Shown here: positions 7,447 through 14,832 of the stretch, piece after piece | How the letters are laid out: every line of letters starts with the position of its first letter | How positions within the stretch are numbered: the stretch's first letter is position 1 | From: JAAYAN01 sp964437215 | Lineage (GTDB): Bacteria; Bacteroidota; Ignavibacteria; Ignavibacteriales; Melioribacteraceae | Direction: 5' to 3' | Length of the DNA stretch: 21,622 nt | Assembly: GCA_964437215.1 (NCBI GenBank) | Contig: CAYTFZ010000038.1 | Span: 1 to 21,622 of the forward strand | Program-made: the position numbers and the translations under genes | Notes under the pieces: generated by a model | The model's database searches: none | Told to the model about the DNA's origin: nothing | Seen by the model: the letters and a program-made list of their open reading frames with translations, nothing else

Positions 7447-8700
7447 ATGATGAAATATCTTATACAAATAATTTTATTTTTAGGAATTTGCTTTTCTCAG
7501 CAGAAAATCTTGATTCCAATGGATGAAGTTCAGACAAACCACCTGAAGGCTTACGGACTTACTTTTAATGAAATAAATTCGGGTGCAGTTGCCGATTGGC
7601 TTCTAAATTACAGAGGCGGTTCGTTTTTGCTTGATTACAATGAGCAGCTTATTGTAAAGTGCCGGCTGCGCGAAATATTTTTCGAAACAATTTCTGCCAG
7701 CGAGTCTGTAGATATTCTTACGCGTGTTCAAAGCGAAGATGAAAATATGGAAGTTGTAAGACTCGAAAAAGCTCCCAAAATTGCTGTTTATGTGCCGCCT
7801 GGATTTCAGCCTTGGGACGATGCGGTTACGCTTGCTTTTGAATATGCCGAAGTGCCTTACGACAAAATCTGGATTGAAGAAATTCTTACAGGCGGGCTGC
7901 AAAAATATGACTGGCTTCATCTGCATCACGAGGATTTTACCGGACAATACGGAAAGTTTTACGCGAATTTCAGAGGTGCTGCATGGTATACAGAGCAACA
8001 AATGCTATACGAAAATGAAGCTAAAAAGCTCGGTTTCCGCAAAGTTTCGGAAATGGAAAAAGCAGTTGTAACAGAGATTAAAAATTACATCGGTCAGGGC
8101 GGCTTTCTTTTTGCAATGTGCTCTGCGGCTGACAGTTACGATATTGCTCTTGCTGCTGAAAATGTTGATATTTGCGATAAAATGTACGACGGCGATTCTC
8201 CTGATGTTGATGCTCAGCAGAAATTGGATTTTACTAAAACGCTTGCATTCGAAAATTTTACACTCGAAATGAATCCGCTTATATACGAATACAGCAACAT
8301 TGATATAAATCCGCAGGAAGTTGGGAATTTCGATAACGATTATTTTACTCTTTTCGAATTCTCGGCGAAATACGATCCTGTTCCCACAATGTTAACACAA
8401 AATCACGTTAATGTTGTACGCGGCTTTATGGGACAAACTACAATGTTCCGGAAATCCGTTATAAAAAAATCTGTTACAATTTTAGGCGAGCGTGCAGGTA
8501 CCGAACAAGTGAAATACATTTACGGAAAATACGGCCGCGGTTTTTTTACATTTTACGGCGGACACGACCCTGAAGATTACCAGCATGCAGTAGGTGATCC
8601 TCCAACAGAAATGTATTTATTTAAAAATTCACCTGGTTACCGTCTGATTTTAAACAATATTTTATTTCCTGCAGCAAAAAAGAAAATGCAGAAAACCTGA
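7447..8700 (+). CDS. Secreted protein of the family often labelled 'asparagine synthetase B'
   Basis: The preferred start at 7447 gives 417 residues beginning with a signal peptide (MMKYLIQIILFLGICFS, then QQK). An in-frame ATG at 7387 exists but overlaps the clpX stop and would read through the clpX terminator, so it is rejected. Conserved blocks include IPMDEVQTNHLKAYG, DWLLNYRGGSFLLDY, YDWLHLHHEDFTGQYGKFY and FAMCSAADSYD. I recognise this family from Bacteroidota genomes, where it is often annotated as asparagine synthetase B. It has no asparagine synthase ATP-pyrophosphatase domain and is exported, so that name is doubtful. The FAMCSA elbow (Cys at about residue 225) after a GGF strand, and the closing GGHDPEDYQH segment, suggest a glutamine-amidotransferase-like or ThuA-like fold; this is inference. 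Function is unknown. Confidence 0.8.
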   Translation: MMKYLIQIILFLGICFSQQKILIPMDEVQTNHLKAYGLTFNEINSGAVADWLLNYRGGSFLLDYNEQLIVKCRLREIFFETISASESVDILTRVQSEDENMEVVRLEKAPKIAVYVPPGFQPWDDAVTLAFEYAEVPYDKIWIEEILTGGLQKYDWLHLHHEDFTGQYGKFYANFRGAAWYTEQQMLYENEAKKLGFRKVSEMEKAVVTEIKNYIGQGGFLFAMCSAADSYDIALAAENVDICDKMYDGDSPDVDAQQKLDFTKTLAFENFTLEMNPLIYEYSNIDINPQEVGNFDNDYFTLFEFSAKYDPVPTMLTQNHVNVVRGFMGQTTMFRKSVIKKSVTILGERAGTEQVKYIYGKYGRGFFTFYGGHDPEDYQHAVGDPPTEMYLFKNSPGYRLILNNILFPAAKKKMQKT

Positions 8701-8742
8701 TTTATTTTTGAATCCTTTAACTATAAACCTTATCAAATACAT

Positions 8743-9399
8743 ATGAAAAAATTAAATATTATAAATTCCGATTTATCTTATTATCCCGGAAAAATTGTAT
8801 GTGTTGGAAGAAATTATGCAGCGCATGCAAAAGAACTGGGAAATGAATTGCCGGAATTTCCTATAATTTTTCTTAAACCTGTTTCCGATATAATTTTTTC
8901 GGGAGATAAAGTTGTACATCCGAATTATTCTGATGAACTTCACTACGAAGCCGAACTTGTTCTTCTTATCGGAAAAAAAATTAAGAATGTATCGGCAGAA
9001 GAAGCAGAAAGCGCGATTGCCGGTTATGCCGTGGGTTTGGATATGACACTTCGCGATTTACAGAATGAGCTCAAAGATAAAGGCCATCCTTGGACTTTAG
9101 CAAAATGTTTCGATACATCTGCAGTGTTATCGGATTTTAGGTTGAAAAGTGAATATAAAATTTCGTTGCAGGAAAGAATATCGTTAAAAGTGAACGGACA
9201 GGAAAAACAAAATTCGATATTGGCAAATATGATATTTAAACCTGAACAAATTGTAAAATATATTTCCGAAAGAATGACGCTGGAAGAAGGCGATCTTATT
9301 TTTACAGGAACTCCTTCAGGTGTAGGAAAAGTTGTTCCGGGTGATAAAATAGAAGCCGAAATAGAAAATATTAATAAACTTATTACTGAAATAATTTAA
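8743..9399 (+). CDS. Fumarylacetoacetate hydrolase (FAH) family protein
   Basis: This 218-residue single-domain FAH-fold protein is close in length and motif spacing to human FAHD1 and bacterial YcgM, enzymes that hydrolyse acylpyruvates or decarboxylate oxaloacetate in the cytoplasm. The metal site is intact: E69 and E71 in HYEAELV and D100 in GLDMTLRD, matching the FAHD1 Glu68/Glu70/Asp99 pattern. The H28/E31 lid residues are also present (AAHAKELGNE), as is the C-terminal FTGTPSGVG loop. It is followed after 9 bases by the FmdB gene, with an AAGGAG ribosome binding site in the gap. Whether it is an acylpyruvase, an oxaloacetate decarboxylase or another FAH enzyme cannot be settled. Confidence 0.9.
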   Translation: MKKLNIINSDLSYYPGKIVCVGRNYAAHAKELGNELPEFPIIFLKPVSDIIFSGDKVVHPNYSDELHYEAELVLLIGKKIKNVSAEEAESAIAGYAVGLDMTLRDLQNELKDKGHPWTLAKCFDTSAVLSDFRLKSEYKISLQERISLKVNGQEKQNSILANMIFKPEQIVKYISERMTLEEGDLIFTGTPSGVGKVVPGDKIEAEIENINKLITEII

Positions 9400-9408
9400 G
9401 GAGTAAAT

Positions 9409-9645
9409 ATGCCGATATTTGAATATAAATGTAACGACTGCGGCAGCCGCTACGAAATTCTTCATAAATCATTGAACAATCTTTCCGAAATTGAATGTCC
9501 TTCGTGCGGTTCGCAGCAAAGTACAAAACTTTTATCTGCATTCAATGCTTCGGTTAGCAATTCCGAATCTGTAAATACCTGTTCCGGAGGCTCATGCGGA
9601 TTACCGGCCGGAGGATGTTCGGGCGGTTTATGCGGATTGAACTGA
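9409..9645 (+). CDS. FmdB family zinc-ribbon protein
   Basis: This 78-residue protein opens with MPIFEYKCNDCG, the signature of FmdB-type putative regulatory proteins. It holds a CxxC...CxxC zinc ribbon (C8, C11, C30, C33). After residue 55 comes a Gly/Cys-rich tail with four further cysteines (C58, C63, C70, C75), which could bind a second metal. FmdB was first linked to formamidase regulation, but the family's role is generally unknown. It sits between the FAH-family gene and the rhodanese gene on the same strand and is probably co-transcribed with both. Confidence 0.88.
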   Translation: MPIFEYKCNDCGSRYEILHKSLNNLSEIECPSCGSQQSTKLLSAFNASVSNSESVNTCSGGSCGLPAGGCSGGLCGLN

Positions 9646-9675
9646 TTTTTTCTGAAAAATGTTAAAGGAAATAAG

Positions 9676-10053
9676 ATGAAAAATATAATAAAGAAAATAA
9701 TGTACGCTTTGAATGGTTTGCTGCTTTTTGCAAGTTCTAATATGGGACAAAATATGACACAGATAAAAATGGCTGATTTCAAGGAAATATTGAAAAAAGA
9801 AACTGGAATAATTATCGTTGATGTACGTACACCCGAGGAGTTATCGGGGAACTTGGGAAAAATAACCAGTGTAATAAACATACCTTTACAGGAATTGGAT
9901 GCAAGGTATGAAGAATTAAATAAATATAAACAAAAAACAATTTATGTAATATGCCGTTCAGGCAACAGATCGGGAATGGCTGTAAAATTTCTTAATTCAA
10001 AAGGATTTAATTCAGTTAATGTTTTGGGCGGAATGATTGAATATAACAAGTAA
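9676..10053 (+). CDS. Rhodanese-like domain protein
   Basis: This 125-residue single rhodanese domain has the catalytic loop CRSGNRSG with C93 as the sulfur-carrying cysteine. The preceding IIIVDVRTPEEL segment (45-56) and the terminal VNVLGGM turn are typical of the family. Such domains carry persulfide sulfur for thiosulfate transfer, tRNA thiolation or redox work. The first 25 residues are basic and then hydrophobic (about 9-20), so the protein may be exported or membrane-tethered; no lipobox cysteine is seen. A start at a later Met (23 or 27) would give a cytoplasmic form. An AAAGGAAAT ribosome binding site at 9663-9671 supports the start given. Confidence 0.88.
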   Translation: MKNIIKKIMYALNGLLLFASSNMGQNMTQIKMADFKEILKKETGIIIVDVRTPEELSGNLGKITSVINIPLQELDARYEELNKYKQKTIYVICRSGNRSGMAVKFLNSKGFNSVNVLGGMIEYNK

Positions 10054-10101
10054 ATATTAATTCGAATAAAGAAAATATTTTTAAATCTTATTTCCTACCT
10101 A

Positions 10102-10130
10102 TTGACAAATCGTATTTAAAAATGTAGTTT
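10102..10130 (+). promoter_or_regulatory. Bacteroidota-type promoter of the FAD oxidoreductase gene
   Basis: TTGACA at 10102-10107 is separated by 17 bases from TAGTTT at 10125-10130. This matches the TTG-N20-TAnnTTTG layout of the main Bacteroidota sigma factor except for the last base, and has the same geometry as the tRNA-Asn promoter in this window. It lies in the only sizeable gap upstream of the gene, about 45 bases before the proposed start. Confidence 0.65.
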
Positions 10131-10173
10131 CATAACATAATTATTAACCTTAAAATAAATTTTGAGGTGAGTT

Positions 10174-11736
10174 ATAGAAAAATTTGATGCAATTATAATA
10201 GGCTCGGGAATAGGCGGTTTAACCTGCGCTTCCCTTTTGGCAAAATTAGAAAATAAAAAAGTTCTAATCCTCGAAAGAAAATCACATTTAGGCGGATATA
10301 CAAATGAAGTAAGAAAGCAGGGAAGTTATATTTGGGAAGCAGGGATACAAGCTGTTGGACAAATAGAAGAAAATTCGATAAACAGGCGTATTTTTAATTT
10401 TACAACAGACGATGCTCTTGGATGGACTAGACTTCCGGATGTATACAGCAGATTGGTTTATCCCGATTTTATTTTTGATATTGAAAAAGGTGAAGAAAAT
10501 TTCCGCAAAGATTTAATAATTATGTTTCCGCAGGAAGAAGAAAAGATTTCAGCCTATTTCCGCGATGTTAAAATGGCTGCAAAATGGTTTAACAGAAACC
10601 GGGCAATTACAACAGCCCCGTTAAATAAGAAAAGAACACAAAATTCAGCTGATTCTGTTGATAAAATTGCTTTATCAACTTTAGCCGGATATTTGGACGC
10701 GAATTTTATCAATCCCAAATTAAAAGCTTTACTTGCCTCCAATTGGATAGCTTGCGGATTATTGCCTTCTGAAGCTACTTTTGCAATCCACGCAGCAACG
10801 TTGAATCATTATTTTGAGGGAGCCTATTATCCTTTAGGCGGTTCAAAAGAAATTAGTGAAACGATGATTCTTCCCGTGATTAAAAAAGGAGGAATGGTTT
10901 TAACAAATCATTCTGTAGAAGAAATAATTGTAGAAAATGGCAAAGCTGTGGGTGTAAAATCAAATGAAATAAGGATTGGCGAAAAAATTCAGCGGAATTA
11001 TTATTCGGATATAATAATATCAAATATAGGTGCAAGGAAGACATTTAATAAACTGATTCCTGAATTTATTGACGAACAGACAAAAAAGGAAATTTCGGAA
11101 TTTACAGAAGATCCAGTAACCATTACTTTATATCTTGCTCTTCACAGCGATCCTCGTGAGATGGGATTTGGAGCAGAGAATATTTGGATATACAAAACAT
11201 ACAATCACGAAGAAAATTACAGATTAAATTCTCAGCTGACTGAAGGGAAATGCGGTGCAGTGATGCTTTCTTTTCCATCTTTAAAATTGAAAAACACACA
11301 AAAACATACTGCTATGATTGCAGTATTAGGGAGTTTGCAGGATTTCCATAATTGGATAACACGTCCCCATAAAAATAAGGAAATAAGCAAGCGTGCTCTT
11401 TCCGGCGATATTTCAAATACAATTCTCGATCTGGTTGAATCCAGATTTTCAGGATTCAGAAAAATGATTGGTTTTCAGGATTTATCTTTGCCAATTAATC
11501 TTGATACCGGCGAATATATTGGCGGAAATATTTTCGGATTTCCGGCAATACCGCAGAAATTTAAAGTAAAATGGCTTCACCCGGAAACGCCATTGGAAAA
11601 TTTTTATATTACAGGAAGCGATATTTCGGGTCATGGAGTTGTTGGCGGAATGCTTTCAGGGGTTGTCACATTGAATTCCATATTGAACGTGCCAATAAGT
11701 GTTTTTAGAGTTTTCAGGGATTCCAAGCAGAAATAA
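10174..11736 (+). CDS. CrtI/retinol-saturase-like FAD-dependent oxidoreductase with a non-canonical start
   Basis: This is an FAD/NAD(P)-binding oxidoreductase resembling phytoene desaturases and all-trans-retinol saturases. The first usual start codon is a TTG at 10237, giving 499 residues, but that loses the dinucleotide-binding Rossmann motif. In frame upstream, after a stop at 10168-10170, the codons read IEKFDAIIIGSGIGGL, so the GxGxxG fold is intact and the true protein is about 520 residues. No ATG, GTG or TTG lies in that stretch. The best explanation is an ATA start at 10174, six bases after the strong ribosome binding core GAGG (10164-10167). An alternative is a GTG start at 10167 followed by a one-base gain in the A5 run at 10178-10182. 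The C-terminal FAD-contact block YITGSDISGHGVVGG is present. The substrate is unknown. Confidence 0.82.
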   Translation: MEKFDAIIIGSGIGGLTCASLLAKLENKKVLILERKSHLGGYTNEVRKQGSYIWEAGIQAVGQIEENSINRRIFNFTTDDALGWTRLPDVYSRLVYPDFIFDIEKGEENFRKDLIIMFPQEEEKISAYFRDVKMAAKWFNRNRAITTAPLNKKRTQNSADSVDKIALSTLAGYLDANFINPKLKALLASNWIACGLLPSEATFAIHAATLNHYFEGAYYPLGGSKEISETMILPVIKKGGMVLTNHSVEEIIVENGKAVGVKSNEIRIGEKIQRNYYSDIIISNIGARKTFNKLIPEFIDEQTKKEISEFTEDPVTITLYLALHSDPREMGFGAENIWIYKTYNHEENYRLNSQLTEGKCGAVMLSFPSLKLKNTQKHTAMIAVLGSLQDFHNWITRPHKNKEISKRALSGDISNTILDLVESRFSGFRKMIGFQDLSLPINLDTGEYIGGNIFGFPAIPQKFKVKWLHPETPLENFYITGSDISGHGVVGGMLSGVVTLNSILNVPISVFRVFRDSKQK

Positions 11737-11828
11737 AAAAAATATTGAAATAATATTTCATATCTAAGAGAGTTATTAATCGAAGTTAAATTATACGAGT
11801 TTTATTCATTTACTAAACGGAAAATATT

Positions 11829-13160
11829 ATGAGTCAGACTAATCTTCTTGAAAAATTCTTTCATTACATAAATCTTGAAACTGACGTTGATAATTATGAA
11901 AAAATACATGAAACTATAGTAAAAGACGTTGAATTCAAGGGAACTAATTTGTGGATTTTATCTTTTGCAATAATTGTTGCATCCATAGGTTTAAATATGA
12001 ATTCAACGGCAGTAATTATAGGCGCGATGTTAATTTCGCCGTTGATGGGACCGATAAATGGGATGGGTTACAGCATTGCAACTTACAATTTCAGCCTTTT
12101 AAGAAGAGCAGTTAAAAATTTTACTTTTGCGGTGATTGCCAGTCTGATTGCATCAACTGCTTATTTTGCATTAACTCCAATTTCTACAGCCTATTCTGAG
12201 TTACTAGCGCGAACAAGTCCAACAATTTACGATGTGCTTATTGCTCTGTTTGGCGGATTAGCAGGAATAGTGGCTATAAGTTCAAAGCAAAAAGGTAATG
12301 TAATACCGGGTGTGGCAATTGCTACTGCCTTGATGCCGCCTTTATGTACTGCTGGATACGGATTAGCCAACGGCAATATGAATTATTTCTTCGGAGCATT
12401 TTATTTATTTACAATCAATACTGTGTTTATTGCTTTTTCTTCGATAATTATTTCTCAGATTCTTAAATTTCCTATTCGCAAAAGTATAGAAGAATCTCAG
12501 AAAAAAAAGGTTAATAAATGGATAACTTTAATAATTACAATAATGATTATACCAAGTATTTATTTTGGTTACAGGCTTGTAGAAAAGGAAAAATTCACAG
12601 AGAATGCAAACAGATTTATTTCCAGTGTTAATATTTTAGAAGGGAATTATTTATTACGCGATGAAATTAATCCGGATAAAAAAACAATCAATCTCGTATA
12701 TGCCGGTCTGCCGTTAAATAAAAATCAGAAAAATGCTATAAAAAATAAGTTGGGTGATTTTTCTTTAAATGGTGTTGAATTATCTTTTCAGACAGGAATT
12801 AAGTCGGATTATTTATCCGGAAAAAATACTGAGTTAGAAAAAATGAAAACAGAGATTGCAGGTTTATCTTTAACACTAAAAAGAAAAAACAAGCAATTGG
12901 ATAGTTTAAAAACTTCGGGGAATATCGGTAAGCAGCTATTGCAGGAAATTCAAACAATTTATCCGCAAATAATATCAGCATCCTATTCCGAAACGAAAAT
13001 ATTTAATTCTTCTCCGGATTCCGAAATCCCAATGAAAATAGTGGTATTAGGGCTTAAAAACGAGAAACTTGCCAATTCGGAAAAAGAGAAAATATTAAGC
13101 TGGTTGAAGATAAAATTAAAAAGTGAAGAAATTAAATTATATTACGAAACAGTAAAATAA
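11829..13160 (+). CDS. DUF389 (TIGR00341-type) integral membrane protein
   Basis: This 443-residue protein has a DUF389 core: an N-terminal soluble segment (1-40) and about six or seven membrane helices between residues 41 and 250. It includes the conserved NMNSTAVIIGAMLISPLMGPI block (56-76) and IATALMPPLCTAGYGLA (164-180), both signatures of the family. Residues 251-443 form a soluble tail with a Lys/Glu/Leu-rich region (about 335-370) that is likely a coiled coil. The family's function is not known. It ends 3 bases from the stop codon of a convergent methyltransferase gene, with no terminator between them. Confidence 0.88.
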   Translation: MSQTNLLEKFFHYINLETDVDNYEKIHETIVKDVEFKGTNLWILSFAIIVASIGLNMNSTAVIIGAMLISPLMGPINGMGYSIATYNFSLLRRAVKNFTFAVIASLIASTAYFALTPISTAYSELLARTSPTIYDVLIALFGGLAGIVAISSKQKGNVIPGVAIATALMPPLCTAGYGLANGNMNYFFGAFYLFTINTVFIAFSSIIISQILKFPIRKSIEESQKKKVNKWITLIITIMIIPSIYFGYRLVEKEKFTENANRFISSVNILEGNYLLRDEINPDKKTINLVYAGLPLNKNQKNAIKNKLGDFSLNGVELSFQTGIKSDYLSGKNTELEKMKTEIAGLSLTLKRKNKQLDSLKTSGNIGKQLLQEIQTIYPQIISASYSETKIFNSSPDSEIPMKIVVLGLKNEKLANSEKEKILSWLKIKLKSEEIKLYYETVK

Positions 13161-13163
13161 AAA

Positions 13164-13748
13164 TCACTTAACCGGCTTTAATTCGAAGTATATTTCTGTG
13201 CAAGGAAAAATATAGCAAAAGTACTCTTCGTATAATTCCATAAAATAAGGCGATAAATTAAAAAATTTTTGAATAATATGTTTCTTGAAGAGATGTCTGA
13301 ATTTGTAGGGAGATTTAAATATCAGCTTGCGGTTTAAAATATAAAAGCTGTAATTATTATAAAATGTCGGCACTTTTCTTTTAAGCTGAGAATCCGGATT
13401 GGCATAATAATCAAATGTATATAGCCCGAAAAAACATTTATGTGTTAAATCGGAATAATAATAGGGATTGGAAAAATGCGGAACTTTTATTTTTGCCACA
13501 CCATCTTTGTTAAGTGTTCTGTGAATTTCCTTTATTAAAAATTCAATGTTTTCAATGTGTTCTAAAGTATGATTTGTAATTAATAAATCAATAGAATTGT
13601 CTTCAAAAAATGGCAAACCTTGGTTAATGTTAGCTACAATATCAACCCCGGGCAGTTCAAGTATATCAACCCCAATTGCTCCTTTGGTTTTATACGGACC
13701 GCAGCCCAATTCAACTATTTTGATTTTATCCACAGAATTGTTTGTCAT
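13164..13748 (-). CDS. Class I SAM-dependent methyltransferase
   Basis: This 194-residue protein has a Methyltransf_11-type core: motif I VELGCGP (12-18) binds S-adenosylmethionine, an acidic GVDIL follows at the end of beta-2, and the later ITNHTLEHI and LNKDGVAKIKVPH blocks match motifs IV-VI. The C-terminal third is rich in Tyr, Phe and Lys and differs from standard small methyltransferases. Its start overlaps the glycosyltransferase stop by 4 bases (ATGA), showing translational coupling. The pair suggests methylation of a sugar or lipid-linked glycan, but the substrate is inferred only from context. Confidence 0.85.
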   Translation of the reverse strand: MTNNSVDKIKIVELGCGPYKTKGAIGVDILELPGVDIVANINQGLPFFEDNSIDLLITNHTLEHIENIEFLIKEIHRTLNKDGVAKIKVPHFSNPYYYSDLTHKCFFGLYTFDYYANPDSQLKRKVPTFYNNYSFYILNRKLIFKSPYKFRHLFKKHIIQKFFNLSPYFMELYEEYFCYIFPCTEIYFELKPVK

Positions 13749-14797
13749 TTTACCTCAAATAAAAGTTCGCTGATTATTTTTTCAAGTTTAGTGTAGCATA
13801 TTTCTCTATCGTATTTTAACTCGGCAAGTTTACGTCCATACTTTCCAAGTTTTTCACACAATTCAGAATCAAAATATAACATTTTCAGATAATTAAACCA
13901 TTCTTCATCGGTTGCAGCTAAAAATCCGTTTTTGCCATCCTCAACAATTTCTTTATTTATGCCAACCGGACTTGCAATTACAGGGATTCCAGCAGCCATA
14001 TATAAAAAAAGTTTGTAGCCGCCTTTACCTCTTTCCCATTCGCTATCGGTTAAAGGCATAATTCCTACATTCATTTCTTTGAGAAGCTTTTTTTCATTTT
14101 CCGGTGACCAATTAATATATTCTGCCGGAATATCTTCAGGAAGAAAACCTTTTGTTGCTCCGATAAGTTTTACAGAAATGTTAACGTCGTTTTCTTTAAG
14201 TTTCTGCAGAGGTTCTTTGATGATTTTCAGAAAATGAGAAGTTGAATGTGAACCAATCCACCCAATAATAAAATTATCAGATGAATAATTTACTTTTATT
14301 TCAACATTCTGACAGTCAACAGGTGTTGTAATAACTTCGGATATAGTATTTTGCGTTTTGCAATATTCAGCTAAAACCGGACTTCCGGCAATAACTTTAT
14401 CGGAATATTTAAGCATTTTCAAGAAGTATTTTCGGTTTGAACTTTTAGAAGAAGTTTCGAAATAAATTGCGTCATCAAAATCGAAAATTAATTTTGCATT
14501 TTTAAATTTTATGATTTTCAAAAGATATTCGGGAAGCATCCATCGTTGAATATATACGAGATCATATTTCTGGAAAAGGAGCATAAATATTCTTCTTACC
14601 AATCTTATTCTCTTGTCAAGAAAAAACAATAATCGGGATAGTAAATTTTCTTTTCTTTCCCGTGTTCTCGAAAATATCCGGCATTTAATATTTTTATTTT
14701 TTTCAATCAGTGGAATATATTGAAACGCTCTGATTCGTGAGCTTGCGTGAGATTCTGGACCAAAAGTTAATATTAATACTTTCTTTTTTTTATTCAA
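13745..14797 (-). CDS. Glycosyltransferase, GT4/GT1-like (GT-B fold)
   Basis: This 350-residue GT-B glycosyltransferase transfers a sugar from a nucleotide-sugar donor, probably to a surface glycan or lipid carrier at the cytoplasmic face. The C-terminal donor-binding domain is clear: IIGWIGSHSTSHFL (about 177-190), then the block GGYKLFLYMAAGIPVIASPVG with the downstream KEIVEDGKNGFL, the usual GT4 pattern. The N-terminal half (MNKKKKVLILTFGPESHASSRI) is the acceptor domain. It overlaps the methyltransferase gene by 4 bases. No other glycan genes lie beside it, so the pathway is unknown. Confidence 0.87.
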   Translation of the reverse strand: MNKKKKVLILTFGPESHASSRIRAFQYIPLIEKNKNIKCRIFSRTRERKENLLSRLLFFLDKRIRLVRRIFMLLFQKYDLVYIQRWMLPEYLLKIIKFKNAKLIFDFDDAIYFETSSKSSNRKYFLKMLKYSDKVIAGSPVLAEYCKTQNTISEVITTPVDCQNVEIKVNYSSDNFIIGWIGSHSTSHFLKIIKEPLQKLKENDVNISVKLIGATKGFLPEDIPAEYINWSPENEKKLLKEMNVGIMPLTDSEWERGKGGYKLFLYMAAGIPVIASPVGINKEIVEDGKNGFLAATDEEWFNYLKMLYFDSELCEKLGKYGRKLAELKYDREICYTKLEKIISELLFEVK

Positions 14798-14832
14798 GGT
14801 ATATTCATTCTAGAAATAAGTAAAAAAATCAA

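Noticed and set aside
9462..9881. 139-codon minus-strand frame across the FmdB and rhodanese genes
   Set aside because: It spans two well-supported genes and the gap between them, and shows no domain.
11747..11766. TGAAAT/ATTTCA hairpin after the FAD oxidoreductase as a terminator
   Set aside because: It is a weak AT-only stem with no following T-run.
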